Assembly: GCF_009193295.2 (NCBI RefSeq)
Contig: NZ_CP059973.1
Location: forward strand, 1-64,000
Length of the DNA: 64,000 nt
DNA from: Bacteroides luhongzhouii
Lineage (GTDB): Bacteria > Bacteroidota > Bacteroidia > Bacteroidales > Bacteroidaceae
Direction: 5' to 3'
This document shows, in pieces, positions 17,296 to 25,586 of the stretch. Below the pieces are notes generated by a model. The model ran no database searches and was not told where the DNA came from. It saw only the letters and a list, made by a program, of their open reading frames with translations. Each line of letters begins with the position of its first letter. The stretch's first letter is position 1. The position numbers and the translations under genes were made by a program.

Positions 17296-18162
17296 TTAGT
17301 CCAAAACCTTCACGCGAATGTTGCGGAACCAAACATCATCACCGTGATCTTGCAAACCAATGAAACCTTCGTGATTTTCGCCACCGCAGTTATTCAGCAA
17401 TTCAAATGCCAAAGGCCATTTTTCTTCGCTGAACTTACTTGCTTGCAACATATCAGTCCATTGTTTTGTCCACAAATGATATTCAAGTACGTTTTCATCG
17501 TTTTGTCCGTGAACAACTGTACCTTTATAAACCATAATCTTAGCCTTGTTCCATTCGCCAAACGGTTTAGAGTTTTGAGGAACTGCAGGAATCATATCAT
17601 ACAAAGAAGCTGACTGACGATTGTTGTCCTTACCCAATTTAGCATCCGGATGATTGGCATTGTCCAACACCTGATATTCGGGCGCAGAAATATAAATAGG
17701 CTCAAGCACATCATTACCGTCTTTATCTTTCGATGTAACTTCCTGAGCTAAATAGAAGATACCGGAGTTACCACCTTTAGAAACCTTCCACTCCATTTCC
17801 AGTTCGAAGTTTTTAAACTTGTGGGCAAAAATCAAATCACCACCATCACCGTCTTGAGCTTCACCGCCACCAGAACCGTTGAATTTGATGCAGCCGTCTT
17901 CAATTGTCCATTTAGAAGGAATACGGTCTTTTCCATAACCACGCCATCCGTTAAATGTTTCGCCATCAAAGATAGTGATATAACCATCTTTATCAACTGT
18001 CAGATTCAAGCTATCTGTTTCTGGAGCTTTCAATGATTTAGAGTAAGACAGCGCTACTTTATTTTGCTCTTCCGGAGCATTTGCCTTCTTCTGACCACCG
18101 CAAGAAGCGAAAACGCCTGCAGCAAGACAACAACAAGCTAATGGATAAAATACTTTTTTCAT
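17296..18162 (-). CDS. DUF1080 lipoprotein, probable 3-keto-glycoside lyase
   Basis: The 288-residue protein is a 3-keto-disaccharide hydrolase/lyase-like (DUF1080, concanavalin-like fold) lipoprotein. The signal ends in a FASC lipobox (Cys about 20), so it is anchored in the envelope facing the periplasm. Typical DUF1080 blocks are IFDGETFNGWRG, a Gly/Asp-rich strand (about 95-110), ELEMEWKVSKGGNSGIFY, and SASLYDMIPAV near an EYQVLDN segment. Family members cleave 3-keto-glucosides by eliminating the aglycone. The two oxidoreductase genes just upstream support this. It is not a carbohydrate-binding protein alone, because the family's catalytic blocks are intact. Confidence 0.82.
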   Translation of the reverse strand: MKKVFYPLACCCLAAGVFASCGGQKKANAPEEQNKVALSYSKSLKAPETDSLNLTVDKDGYITIFDGETFNGWRGYGKDRIPSKWTIEDGCIKFNGSGGGEAQDGDGGDLIFAHKFKNFELEMEWKVSKGGNSGIFYLAQEVTSKDKDGNDVLEPIYISAPEYQVLDNANHPDAKLGKDNNRQSASLYDMIPAVPQNSKPFGEWNKAKIMVYKGTVVHGQNDENVLEYHLWTKQWTDMLQASKFSEEKWPLAFELLNNCGGENHEGFIGLQDHGDDVWFRNIRVKVLD

Positions 18163-18171
18163 GATATCAAC

Positions 18172-18202
18172 TATTTAATTTTTAATCTTTAATTTTTAAT
18201 TT
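18172..18202. repeat. AT-rich 14-bp tandem repeat
   Basis: TTTAATTTTTAATC followed by TTTAATTTTTAAT forms two near-exact 14-bp copies in the 44-bp gap between the oxidoreductase stop and the DUF1080 start. Confidence 0.5.
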
Positions 18203-18206
18203 ACTT

Positions 18207-19694
18207 TTATCTTGGCATATCAGGCAGTCTCCAGCCTTCACGATAAGTATGTTTCACCAATTCAGCTGCAAACTGTTTTGCATTGATCGGATCAGTCCAT
18301 GTCTTATCAAATGTAGGATGACCGTCATGAATCTTGAATCCGTCTTTGATAACGGTACGGATGGTTTCGTTGTCACCGATATTTGTAAAGCACATGTTAG
18401 CTCCATCCCATTCAAGAGTTTTATTCAGTGCTTGCAAACGAATAGCCAATACACCCATTGCCACCATTTCATTCATTGGTCCGGCTTCTGAAAAATCAGA
18501 TTTAGTCATGATACGATTGGATTTATCTTCTTTACATGCACGTACCCAATCCATCTCGTGACCACCATTCATTGCATTAGGAACACGACGACAAACCTTC
18601 GGCGCATTTGGCTTACGACCAGAAAGCAACCAAGGATTCTGTCCATAACATCCGCAAATCAATGTATCTTTCGTTCCGTGGAAAATAGTCAAACCACCAC
18701 CACTCTGCATCAGTTGTTTTCCTTCTGGGAATCCTTTCGGACGTTCGGGCATCATACCGCCATCGTACCAATGTACTTCCACTTCAGGCATCGCCACTTT
18801 AGGCATATTATTACGAGCCGGGAAAATCATCTTCACATGCTGTGCCTGTGGTGCACAAGCGTTCAACAATAAAGTTGACGATCCTTCCACTTTAATAGGA
18901 TATTGCAAATTCAATGCTCTAAACGGCTGATGCAAAATATGACAAGCCATATCACCTAATGCACCTGTTCCGTAATCCCACCATCCACGCCAGTTCCAAG
19001 GATGATAAATAGCATTGTAAGGATTCATTTTAGCAGGACCTGTAAACAAATCCCAATTCAATGTGCTAGGAATTTTATCAACCTTTTCAGGAACGTTTAA
19101 TCCTTGAGGCCAAATAGGACGGTCTGTTGCACATTCAACTTTCGTTACGTCACCGATTTCACCATTCCAAATCCATTCACATACTAAATCTGTACCTTCA
19201 TCAGAAGAACCTTGATTACCCATTTGGGTAACCACGCCCGTTGATGCAGCCAGTTTTGTCAACAAACGAGATTCATAAACAGAATGTGTCAATGGTTTCT
19301 GACAATATACGTGTTTTCCCATTGTCATTGCGTCAGCAGTGATAATAGCATGAGTATGGTCGGCAGTTGCGATAATCACACCATCGATAGATTTACCCAT
19401 TTCATCATACATCTTACGATAGTCCCAGTACTTTTTAGCCTTGGGGAATTCGTCGAACACGCCTTTTGCGTACTTCCAGTCCACATCACAAAGAGCCACA
19501 ATATTTTCAGTGCCCTTTACGTGATTAATGTTGGCATGTCCCATGCCACCAATACCCACAGCTGCAAGATTTAATTTGTCAGTAGGCGAAATATGCCCGT
19601 GACTCATACCTAAAATTGTACTGGGAGCAATGGTTATACCTGCTAAAGCAGCGGCTCCCGTTTTGAGAAATTTTCTCCTCGAAATGTTTGACAT
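18207..19694 (-). CDS. Tat-exported Gfo/Idh/MocA oxidoreductase, probable glycoside 3-dehydrogenase
   Basis: This 495-residue NAD(P)-type oxidoreductase carries a twin-arginine signal (SRRKFLK, Arg6-Arg7, then a hydrophobic stretch to about 30), so it is folded with its cofactor before export to the periplasm. The Rossmann start is VGIGGMGHANI, and the family's EKP-type catalytic segment appears as CQKPLTHS. The C-terminal half is the Gfo/Idh substrate domain. In the 3-keto-glycoside scheme it would oxidise the C3 hydroxyl of glycosides before DUF1080 cleavage. Because free NAD is absent from the periplasm, a tightly bound cofactor with another electron acceptor is needed; this part is inference. 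Confidence 0.82.
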   Translation of the reverse strand: MSNISRRKFLKTGAAALAGITIAPSTILGMSHGHISPTDKLNLAAVGIGGMGHANINHVKGTENIVALCDVDWKYAKGVFDEFPKAKKYWDYRKMYDEMGKSIDGVIIATADHTHAIITADAMTMGKHVYCQKPLTHSVYESRLLTKLAASTGVVTQMGNQGSSDEGTDLVCEWIWNGEIGDVTKVECATDRPIWPQGLNVPEKVDKIPSTLNWDLFTGPAKMNPYNAIYHPWNWRGWWDYGTGALGDMACHILHQPFRALNLQYPIKVEGSSTLLLNACAPQAQHVKMIFPARNNMPKVAMPEVEVHWYDGGMMPERPKGFPEGKQLMQSGGGLTIFHGTKDTLICGCYGQNPWLLSGRKPNAPKVCRRVPNAMNGGHEMDWVRACKEDKSNRIMTKSDFSEAGPMNEMVAMGVLAIRLQALNKTLEWDGANMCFTNIGDNETIRTVIKDGFKIHDGHPTFDKTWTDPINAKQFAAELVKHTYREGWRLPDMPR

Positions 19695-19706
19695 GATTTT
19701 ATTTGT

Positions 19707-20819
19707 TTAAGGGTTAATAATCTTTGGAAGGTTGCCGTGCAACAATCCATATCCATTTTTCATGTTTTTTCTTCGCTCGCGTATTTGCTCCAAAGTGCTT
19801 AAATTACCAATAGCAGGCAAATCGTGTTTGCGGGTATCTTTCAAGAATGTCCACGCATATTCGGATGCAATAGCCGAATCACGCATTAATGGTAAGCGTG
19901 AACTGCGTTTTCCGGTTTCTACCGAATCAGCAAACAGGTCACACAACACGTCTATATTCTTGCCGCCGAAAGGTTTCTCTACACGAATGGTCTGATTGAC
20001 ACCGTGCAGGTCGACAACAGCAGTATTGAAGTCATGCGTCATACGCACAACCCCTTTTGTCCCTATAATATCTACATACGAATTATGTGTCTGGTCTTTA
20101 GATAATTGCCCATAAACAAATCCCTGGGTAATATCAAAAACGACCCCATTTTGAAAAGTTCCGTGACATTGCACCCACCAAGGATCTTTGTAGTTCCACA
20201 TATTCACTCCCTGGGCATTCCACGTTCTATAATCACATCCTGCATACCAACGGGTAATATCTACATAGTGCATTCCACAATCATGGAAAGCAGGTCCCTC
20301 ATACTCATGACCTTCACCCGGTGCCAAGCCGGGAGTCATATGACAAATACGGATAATAGCCAGCTCTCCAATCTCCCCTTGCTGGATATATTCCTTCATT
20401 AAATTATGATACCAGGAATTTCGCAGATACAAGTTTACCGTAGAAATGAGGTTTGTGTTTTCTGTCATTTCTACGACTTTCCACTCATTTTCCATTGTAT
20501 CTGCAACAGGTTTTTCTGAAATAATGTGTTTGCCGTAACGAATAGCTTTTTCTATTTGTTCCATCCGCGAGTCAGCCAAAGTGAAAAGTCCGACTACCTG
20601 CACACTTTCGTCCTCAAAAATCTTTTGATTATCTTCTAATATAATAGAGTTAGGAGAAAGCTTCTTGGCTAACTGACGTGATGCCGGATTGGTATCACAA
20701 ATATAAGCAATATTCCACCGATCACTTTTAGTCATCGCTTCCCAGTAGAATCTTCCCATCCTACCAAAACCGATAATGCCAACTTTAATTCTCGTGTCTA
20801 CTGAAGATTGCGTGTTCAT
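19707..20819 (-). CDS. Cytoplasmic Gfo/Idh/MocA oxidoreductase, probable 3-keto-sugar reductase
   Basis: This 370-residue NAD(P)-dependent oxidoreductase has no signal peptide. The Rossmann motif is VGIIGFGRMGRF, and the EKP motif of the family occurs as ISEKPVADT. A later HDCGMHYVDITRWY block matches the catalytic His region. I place the start at 20819 because the fold begins 11 residues later; a longer frame reaches 20846 but lacks support. It is the first gene of the leftward cluster and overlaps nothing (12 bp to the next gene). In this context it probably reduces the imported 3-keto sugar back to the ordinary hexose in the cytosol. Confidence 0.8.
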   Translation of the reverse strand: MNTQSSVDTRIKVGIIGFGRMGRFYWEAMTKSDRWNIAYICDTNPASRQLAKKLSPNSIILEDNQKIFEDESVQVVGLFTLADSRMEQIEKAIRYGKHIISEKPVADTMENEWKVVEMTENTNLISTVNLYLRNSWYHNLMKEYIQQGEIGELAIIRICHMTPGLAPGEGHEYEGPAFHDCGMHYVDITRWYAGCDYRTWNAQGVNMWNYKDPWWVQCHGTFQNGVVFDITQGFVYGQLSKDQTHNSYVDIIGTKGVVRMTHDFNTAVVDLHGVNQTIRVEKPFGGKNIDVLCDLFADSVETGKRSSRLPLMRDSAIASEYAWTFLKDTRKHDLPAIGNLSTLEQIRERRKNMKNGYGLLHGNLPKIINP

Positions 20820-20904
20820 AATTAAACATAGTGAATTTAAGTACAAATAATAGATAAAACATCAACTCCTAACTATCAAACTGATGAGCTAAAAACTGAT
20901 ATTG

Positions 20905-20912
20905 CAAATCTA
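20905..20912 (-). promoter_or_regulatory. -7 box of the 3-keto-glycoside cluster
   Basis: The minus strand reads TAGATTTG, an exact match, giving a leader of about 80 nt before the oxidoreductase start. There is no good -33 TTTG, as expected for an activator-dependent promoter. Confidence 0.5.
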
Positions 20913-20914
20913 GC

Positions 20915-20936
20915 CAAATAAATAACGGCTTATTTG
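20915..20936. promoter_or_regulatory. Candidate operator dyad CAAATAA-N8-TTATTTG
   Basis: Perfect 7-bp inverted half-sites (20915-20921 and 20930-20936) lie immediately upstream of the -7 box of the cluster, in the space where RNA polymerase or a regulator would bind. The upstream regulator gene encodes a DNA-binding protein that could use it. Confidence 0.35.
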
Positions 20937-21058
20937 ACTTACACTACTTTATGTAGATATAAAATCAGCACTTTATACTATTAATCAAGCACTTAGATAG
21001 TTTACCATATCAAAAAAATGTAGATGATTTGGAAAGTATTATAATGTTAAAATGATAA

Positions 21059-22723
21059 TTATGTATCTTGAGTTGAACTAATTTTCATAATTTCATTCTC
21101 AAATTCATCCCTGTCGACAGCTGCCTTATTTCTCATCTTCGTGCGATAATTATAAACCGTACTTGTAGAACAACGGAGGAAGTTCGCTATCTTTCCACTA
21201 TCCGTAATACCCAAACGTAATAAAGCATAAATACGGAGTTCTCTGTTCAATAAAGCATCCGGTTTTAAAATTATTTTCTCTTCATCTTTCAACAGAGCGT
21301 TAAAATCAGAAACAAAAGTGGGATACAAACCCAAGAAAACCTTATCAAAACGAGTGTATAAAGCGCTAAGTTCCTCGTCGATAAGCGCAGATGATTTTAG
21401 CTTCTTAATCAGTTCATCATAGTATTTATTAATAGCTATTTTATACAGCATATTCTGATATTTCTCCATTTTATGGATATAACTAAAGCATACATCAAAA
21501 AATTCGGCTATATAATACTCCTTTATACTATTAATTTCGCACAACTGGTTATTTGTATCATTCAGCTGGCTGTTCATGCTATTCAGTTTATTGTTCAATC
21601 GCAAAAGCTCCTCATTACTCTGCGCCAATGCCTGTTTTATTTTCAATATCTTTTTCATCTGAATATAGATGAAAAGCACCAACAGGACTAAAAGAAAAAG
21701 GATAATACTTGTAGAAATAAGGAAAGTAGTCAGATGCGACCGTGATCTGGCCTGCTCCGCCTGATAAGCTGTATTAATAATAGAATTGAATTTATAAATT
21801 TCGATGGCCCGGAAATGAATACCGGAAGAAATAACGTCATCAATAGCGGACTGTGTAAATTTAAAGGCATCAGCTAAATTCTGTTCATCATAGGCTATCA
21901 ATGCAAGAGATTGCAGGGATGCATTTTCCCGCGTAGCATTCCGGGTATCGGCTATTGCTGACAACATCAGGTATTTTTTTTCCTCATCATACTTTTTCTG
22001 ATGGTGACATAACCTAGAATACGAATGAGTTATCATGGCATAATTAGGCGTCCCCACCTCTTCAATCTCCAGCAGTTCTTTAAAAATCTCTTTCGATTTC
22101 AGTGTATCACGCCAAATATAATAAGAAGCCTGGGACATTCGATAATCCCAAGAAGTGTGGTCAATGAGGGCAAATAGCGAATCCTGATAAGCAGCCTGCT
22201 GCTTGCCATACAGGTTGTTGGCGACAGAAATCGAATAGTGTCCCCAAAAGCTGGAATAAGTTTGATAATAGTTTATTAATAAATCTCTGGGAAGTTCTGA
22301 AGTCTTTATACTTTTCAAAATAATCTCCGCTTCGCGGAACCTGCCACACATCGAATATAAAAGACCGAGATTTAAAAACGACTGATTGGTGAAATAAGGT
22401 CTATTCAACTGGCGGGAAATCTCAATATTGCGATCAACATAATGGATGGCTGAATCAATATGAAACTTTTTATATTCGTTATATAACCGTAGATTGATTC
22501 TATATTCTCCTTCAAGAGTCAAACCGGGACTTTTCAACATACATTTTATCCGGTTTATCCGATCCTCTTTCTCTTTAACAAAGACGTGTTTTTCATCTAT
22601 CACTCTACGCAAAGAATCAGTCAATAGCTTCAACTCATTATTTGCATAAAGAACACTGCCAATTCCCAAAGCAATCAGCAGAAGCAAAAACCTCTTCTTC
22701 AGAAAACAACAGTTGAATTTCAT
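21059..22723 (-). CDS. Membrane-bound DUF6377-type transcriptional regulator
   Basis: The 554-residue protein spans the inner membrane twice: an N-terminal signal/anchor (about 10-27) and a strong segment at about 330-352. The region between is helical with TPR-like repeats and should lie in the periplasm as the sensor. After the second span comes a coiled coil with repeated SNEELLRLNNKLNSMN and QLNDTNNQL elements. A C-terminal helix-turn-helix (GITDSGKIANFLRCSTSTVYNY, about 505-530) should bind DNA in the cytosol. This is a one-component transmembrane regulator of the kind next to Bacteroides carbohydrate operons. It faces the same way as the cluster and is most likely its activator or repressor. 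Confidence 0.78.
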   Translation of the reverse strand: MKFNCCFLKKRFLLLLIALGIGSVLYANNELKLLTDSLRRVIDEKHVFVKEKEDRINRIKCMLKSPGLTLEGEYRINLRLYNEYKKFHIDSAIHYVDRNIEISRQLNRPYFTNQSFLNLGLLYSMCGRFREAEIILKSIKTSELPRDLLINYYQTYSSFWGHYSISVANNLYGKQQAAYQDSLFALIDHTSWDYRMSQASYYIWRDTLKSKEIFKELLEIEEVGTPNYAMITHSYSRLCHHQKKYDEEKKYLMLSAIADTRNATRENASLQSLALIAYDEQNLADAFKFTQSAIDDVISSGIHFRAIEIYKFNSIINTAYQAEQARSRSHLTTFLISTSIILFLLVLLVLFIYIQMKKILKIKQALAQSNEELLRLNNKLNSMNSQLNDTNNQLCEINSIKEYYIAEFFDVCFSYIHKMEKYQNMLYKIAINKYYDELIKKLKSSALIDEELSALYTRFDKVFLGLYPTFVSDFNALLKDEEKIILKPDALLNRELRIYALLRLGITDSGKIANFLRCSTSTVYNYRTKMRNKAAVDRDEFENEIMKISSTQDT

Positions 22724-22734
22724 AATAGTAATAG

Positions 22735-22742
22735 CAAAGATA
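22735..22742 (-). promoter_or_regulatory. -7 box of the regulator gene, nearly leaderless
   Basis: The minus strand reads TATCTTTG 11 nt before the ATG, so the leader would be only about 5-7 nt. The box abuts the U-tract of the rplI terminator. Confidence 0.5.
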
Positions 22743-22743
22743 A

Positions 22744-22782
22744 CAAAAAAAGCGATTTATTCATTCAGAACAAATCGCTTTT
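22744..22782 (-). terminator. Terminator of the rpsF-rpsR-rplI operon
   Basis: AAATCGCTTTT (22772-22782) and AAAAGCGATTT (22748-22758) form a perfect 11-bp stem. On the minus strand it is followed by a T-run. Confidence 0.88.
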
Positions 22783-22804
22783 CATATATGAAGTAAATTT
22801 GCTC

Positions 22805-23248
22805 TTATTCAGCAACTACCTCGAAAGGAATTTCTACCGAAACTTCCTTGTGAAGCTTAACGATAGCCTTGTAGCTACCAACTTCTTTCACAGCGTCTTT
22901 TACAACGATGATCTTTCTGTCAACTTCATGACCCAGTTTAGACAATGCTTCAGCAATCTGGATGTTACCGACAGAACCGAAGATAGTACCGGTTGAGCTA
23001 ACTTTAGTTGCGATAGTCAAAGAAACGCCTTCCAACTTAGCAGCCATAGCTTCAGCGTCTTTCTTGATTTTCTCAAGTTTGTGAGCGCGCTGTTTCAGTT
23101 CTTCAGCCAACATTTTCTTTGCAGAAGGAGAAGCGATGACAGCTTTTCCAGTCGGGATCAGATAATTACGACCGTATCCGGATTTCACGTTTACGATATC
23201 GTTCTTATAACCCAAGTTTACTACGTCTTCTTTCAATATAATTTCCAT
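22805..23248 (-). CDS. rplI: 50S ribosomal protein bL9
   Basis: bL9 is a two-domain protein of the large subunit that restrains frameshifting and ribosome collisions. The 147-residue protein has the rRNA-binding N-domain with the signature VKSGYGRNYLIPTGKAV (about 21-37), a long connecting helix (about 42-75), and the C-terminal domain. It is the last gene of the rpsF-rpsR-rplI operon, 14 bp after rpsR, and ends at a strong terminator. Confidence 0.97.
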   Translation of the reverse strand: MEIILKEDVVNLGYKNDIVNVKSGYGRNYLIPTGKAVIASPSAKKMLAEELKQRAHKLEKIKKDAEAMAAKLEGVSLTIATKVSSTGTIFGSVGNIQIAEALSKLGHEVDRKIIVVKDAVKEVGSYKAIVKLHKEVSVEIPFEVVAE

Positions 23249-23262
23249 ACTTTTCCTCCTTC

Positions 23263-23535
23263 TTATTTCATCATGTCAGTTACATAAGGCAGCAATGCCA
23301 AGTGACGAGCTCTCTTCACAGCCTGCGCGATACGACGTTGGAACTTCAAAGAAGTACCTGTAATACGACGCGGAAGGATCTTTCCTTGTTCATTCAAGAA
23401 TTTTTTCAAGAATTCAGGATCTTTGTAGTCGATATACTTAATACCACTCTTTTTGAAACGGCAGTATTTTTTCTTCTTAACGTCTACTGACGGCGGAGTT
23501 AAATATCTAATTTCTGATTGAACTTGTTGTGCCAT
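23263..23535 (-). CDS. rpsR: 30S ribosomal protein bS18
   Basis: bS18 binds bS6 in the platform of the small subunit. The 90-residue protein has the conserved core [20 protein letters not shown] and the basic [11 protein letters not shown] segment. The N-terminus has a Lys-rich [10 protein letters not shown] stretch with a single Cys, so any zinc site would be incomplete. It lies 2 bp after rpsF. Confidence 0.97.
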   Translation of the reverse strand: MAQQVQSEIRYLTPPSVDVKKKKYCRFKKSGIKYIDYKDPEFLKKFLNEQGKILPRRITGTSLKFQRRIAQAVKRARHLALLPYVTDMMK

Positions 23536-23537
23536 GA

Positions 23538-23882
23538 TTAATCCTCCTTTTTGTTTGATTTAACACTTCTTCTTTTTGCAGCGTATTCAGCAGCATACTT
23601 ATCCATCTTGAAAGTCAAGAAACGGATTACGCGTTCATCACGACGGAAATTAATTTCCAGCTTGTCAATAACAGTAGGATCTGCATTGAACTCAATCAGT
23701 TGATAAAAACCTGTAGACTTTTTCTGAATTGGGTAAGCCAATTTCTTCAGTCCCCAGTTTTCTTCATTAATAATCTCAGCACCTTCAGCTTGAAGAACGC
23801 CTTTGAATTTTTCTACCGCTTCCTTCATCTGAACATCAGATAAAACGGGAGTTAAAATGAAAACGGTTTCGTATTGATTCAT
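23538..23882 (-). CDS. rpsF: 30S ribosomal protein bS6
   Basis: bS6 is the partner of bS18 in the small subunit. The 114-residue protein has YETVFILTP at the start, the helical segment around residues 20-35 and the [14 protein letters not shown] strand, followed by a Lys-rich tail. It is the first gene of the operon and has a consensus promoter. I see no convincing S6:S18 autoregulatory RNA in the leader of about 45 nt. Confidence 0.96.
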   Translation of the reverse strand: MNQYETVFILTPVLSDVQMKEAVEKFKGVLQAEGAEIINEENWGLKKLAYPIQKKSTGFYQLIEFNADPTVIDKLEINFRRDERVIRFLTFKMDKYAAEYAAKRRSVKSNKKED

Positions 23883-23929
23883 ACTTCGTTTAATTAAATA
23901 AATAAATTATTTGATTTTAAATGCGGGTG

Positions 23930-23960
23930 CAAAGTTAGACATTTTATTTTGAACTACAAA
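23930..23960 (-). promoter_or_regulatory. rpsF operon promoter
   Basis: On the minus strand TTTG (23957-23960) and TAACTTTG (23930-23937) lie exactly 19 bp apart, a full consensus match for a highly expressed operon. Confidence 0.8.
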
Positions 23961-24010
23961 TATTTAATCTTTTTTTGTATCCGAAGATAGGATTTATCCG
24001 GGAAGAGACT

Positions 24011-24018
24011 TACCTTTG
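24011..24018 (+). promoter_or_regulatory. -7 box of the MarR gene
   Basis: TACCTTTG is an exact match 24 nt before the ATG at 24043, giving a leader of about 20 nt. The usual -33 TTTG is missing. Confidence 0.5.
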
Positions 24019-24042
24019 CAAAGTTGTTTAAACAATAATTTC

Positions 24043-24489
24043 ATGATAGAGCAATTTAATTTCGACATTCGGCTTATATTCGCCATATTAAATGGCAAAG
24101 TTTCTGCGGCAATCAACAGGAAATTGTACCGAAACTTCCGTCAGAACGGATTGGAAATCAGCCCAGAACAATGGACGGTACTCATTTTTCTGTGGGAAAA
24201 AGACGGGGTGACGCAACAAGAGTTGTGTAATGCAACTTTTAAAGACAAGCCCAGCATGACCCGATTGATAGATAATATGGAACGGCAACATCTTGTTGTG
24301 CGCATTTCCGACAAAAAAGACCGCCGCACCAACCTGATCCATCTGACCAAAGACGGGAAAGAATTGGAAGAAAAAGCGCGTGTCATTGCCGGACAGACTC
24401 TAAAAGAGGCTCTACACGGTATCACTCTCGACGAATTGAGCATTGGGCAAGAGGTGCTGAAAAAGGTATTCTACAATACGAAAGATTAG
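24043..24489 (+). CDS. MarR-family transcriptional regulator
   Basis: MarR proteins are winged-helix dimers that usually repress nearby genes until a small ligand binds. The ATG at 24043 gives 148 residues; an upstream in-frame start at 24016 would leave almost no leader after the -7 box. The recognition region QQELCNATFKDKPSMTRLIDNME and the wing with DKKDRRTNLIHLTKDGKE are typical. It diverges from the rpsF operon and precedes a small membrane protein by 140 bp; no drug pump or peroxide gene adjoins it, so the target is unknown. Confidence 0.88.
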   Translation: MIEQFNFDIRLIFAILNGKVSAAINRKLYRNFRQNGLEISPEQWTVLIFLWEKDGVTQQELCNATFKDKPSMTRLIDNMERQHLVVRISDKKDRRTNLIHLTKDGKELEEKARVIAGQTLKEALHGITLDELSIGQEVLKKVFYNTKD

Positions 24490-24586
24490 GTAGAAGAACC
24501 TCTCTTTAAATCATAAAATCCACTAAATCGTGCATTTATAATGGAATTTTTATCCAAATAATTTCGCTCGTTAAAGAATTATGCTT

Positions 24587-24593
24587 TAATTTG
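24587..24593 (+). promoter_or_regulatory. Possible -7 box of the small membrane protein gene
   Basis: TAATTTG is one base shorter than TAnnTTTG and lies 36 nt before the ATG at 24630. The same shortened form occurs upstream of the EF-G paralog. Confidence 0.3.
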
Positions 24594-24629
24594 TGACTGG
24601 AATATTATAATCTATTAAAATACACACAC

Positions 24630-24806
24630 ATGAAAGGCTTATTAAAGAACTTAGGATTGATATTAATCTTGGTCGGAGTAGTCATCCTGCTGGCTTGTTC
24701 CTTTACAGGAAATGTAAACAACAACGCCATCCTGGGTACTTCAGTAGTACTTGTAGTACTGGGACTCATTTCTTATATTGTTATTAATAAGAAGATCGCT
24801 GATTAA
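24630..24806 (+). CDS. 58-residue two-span membrane protein
   Basis: An ATG frame of 59 codons encodes a small hydrophobic protein starting MKGLLKNLGLILILVGVV. Two predicted membrane segments (about 8-24 and 33-52) are joined by a short polar turn TGNVNNN, and the C-terminus is basic. The single Cys after LLA resembles a lipobox (LLAC), but it lies inside a membrane span with no clear cleavage context. The frame ends 16 bp before a strong terminator, which supports a real transcription unit. The function is unknown. Confidence 0.7.
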   Translation: MKGLLKNLGLILILVGVVILLACSFTGNVNNNAILGTSVVLVVLGLISYIVINKKIAD

Positions 24807-24821
24807 TTTCACAAAATCAAT

Positions 24822-24860
24822 AAAAAATCCCGGAGACGAATGTTCCCGGGATTTTTTATT
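24822..24860. terminator. Bidirectional terminator
   Basis: AAAAAATCCCGG (24822-24833) and CCGGGATTTTTT (24846-24857) form a perfect 12-bp stem with T-runs on both strands. It serves the small membrane protein gene and the convergent rprY. Confidence 0.9.
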
Positions 24861-24883
24861 TGGAGTTATCTCAAACACAATCA

Positions 24884-25585
24884 TTAAGATTCAACTTCCG
24901 GAGTAATCAGTTTATAGCCTTTTCCGTGAATATTGATAATTTCGATTGAGTCGTCTTCTTTCAGGTGCTTACGCAATTTCGTGATATACACGTCCATACT
25001 ACGGGCATTGAAATAGTTATCGTCAATCCAGATTGTTTTCAGAGCGAAGTCACGTTGCAAAATCTCATTGGCATGTGCACAAAGCAATCCGAGTAGTTCA
25101 GATTCTTTAGTAGTCAGTTTAGTCTGTTTGCCTTCTGACGACAGAATTTGCTTCTGCGTGTCGAAAGTAAACTTACCAATCTTATAGATATTGCTTTCTT
25201 TGTTCTTCTTTCCACGAACACGTCTCAAGATTGCTTCAATTCTGAATGTCAATTCTTCCATACTAAACGGTTTGGTGATATAATCATCCGCACCGATTTT
25301 AAAGCCTTCCAGGATATCTTCTTTCAGCGTTTTAGCCGTCAGGAAGATAATAGGAATTTCAGCATTTGCTGCACGGACATCCTGTGCCAGTGTGAAGCCG
25401 TCTTTTTTAGGCATCATCACGTCAAACACGCACAAGTCATATTTATTCTTCAAGAAAGCCTTATAACCGGCTTCTCCATCAGGATATAACTCAGCAGAAT
25501 AACCTTTTGCCTGTAGATATTCTCTTAAAAGCATGCCAAGATTTTCGTCATCCTCGCACAATAAAATACGCAGTTTCTCGTCCAT
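24884..25585 (-). CDS. rprY: OmpR-family response regulator RprY
   Basis: This is the DNA-binding output of a two-component system. The 233-residue protein has a receiver domain (1-120) with acidic pocket Asp12/Asp13, phospho-acceptor Asp55 in FDVMMPKKDG, the Thr/Ala switch LTAKT, and Lys in TKPFSMEEL, followed by an OmpR-type winged helix (about 135-230). RprY of Bacteroides fragilis is a known regulator; I use the name because of sequence style and the adjacent kinase, not from an alignment. It lies 1 bp downstream of the kinase gene. Confidence 0.88.
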   Translation of the reverse strand: MDEKLRILLCEDDENLGMLLREYLQAKGYSAELYPDGEAGYKAFLKNKYDLCVFDVMMPKKDGFTLAQDVRAANAEIPIIFLTAKTLKEDILEGFKIGADDYITKPFSMEELTFRIEAILRRVRGKKNKESNIYKIGKFTFDTQKQILSSEGKQTKLTTKESELLGLLCAHANEILQRDFALKTIWIDDNYFNARSMDVYITKLRKHLKEDDSIEIINIHGKGYKLITPEVES

Positions 25586-25586
25586 A

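Noticed and set aside
23883..23930. S6:S18 autoregulatory RNA leader of rpsF
   Set aside because: A CCG triplet is present, but the flanking stems of the known motif cannot be formed convincingly.
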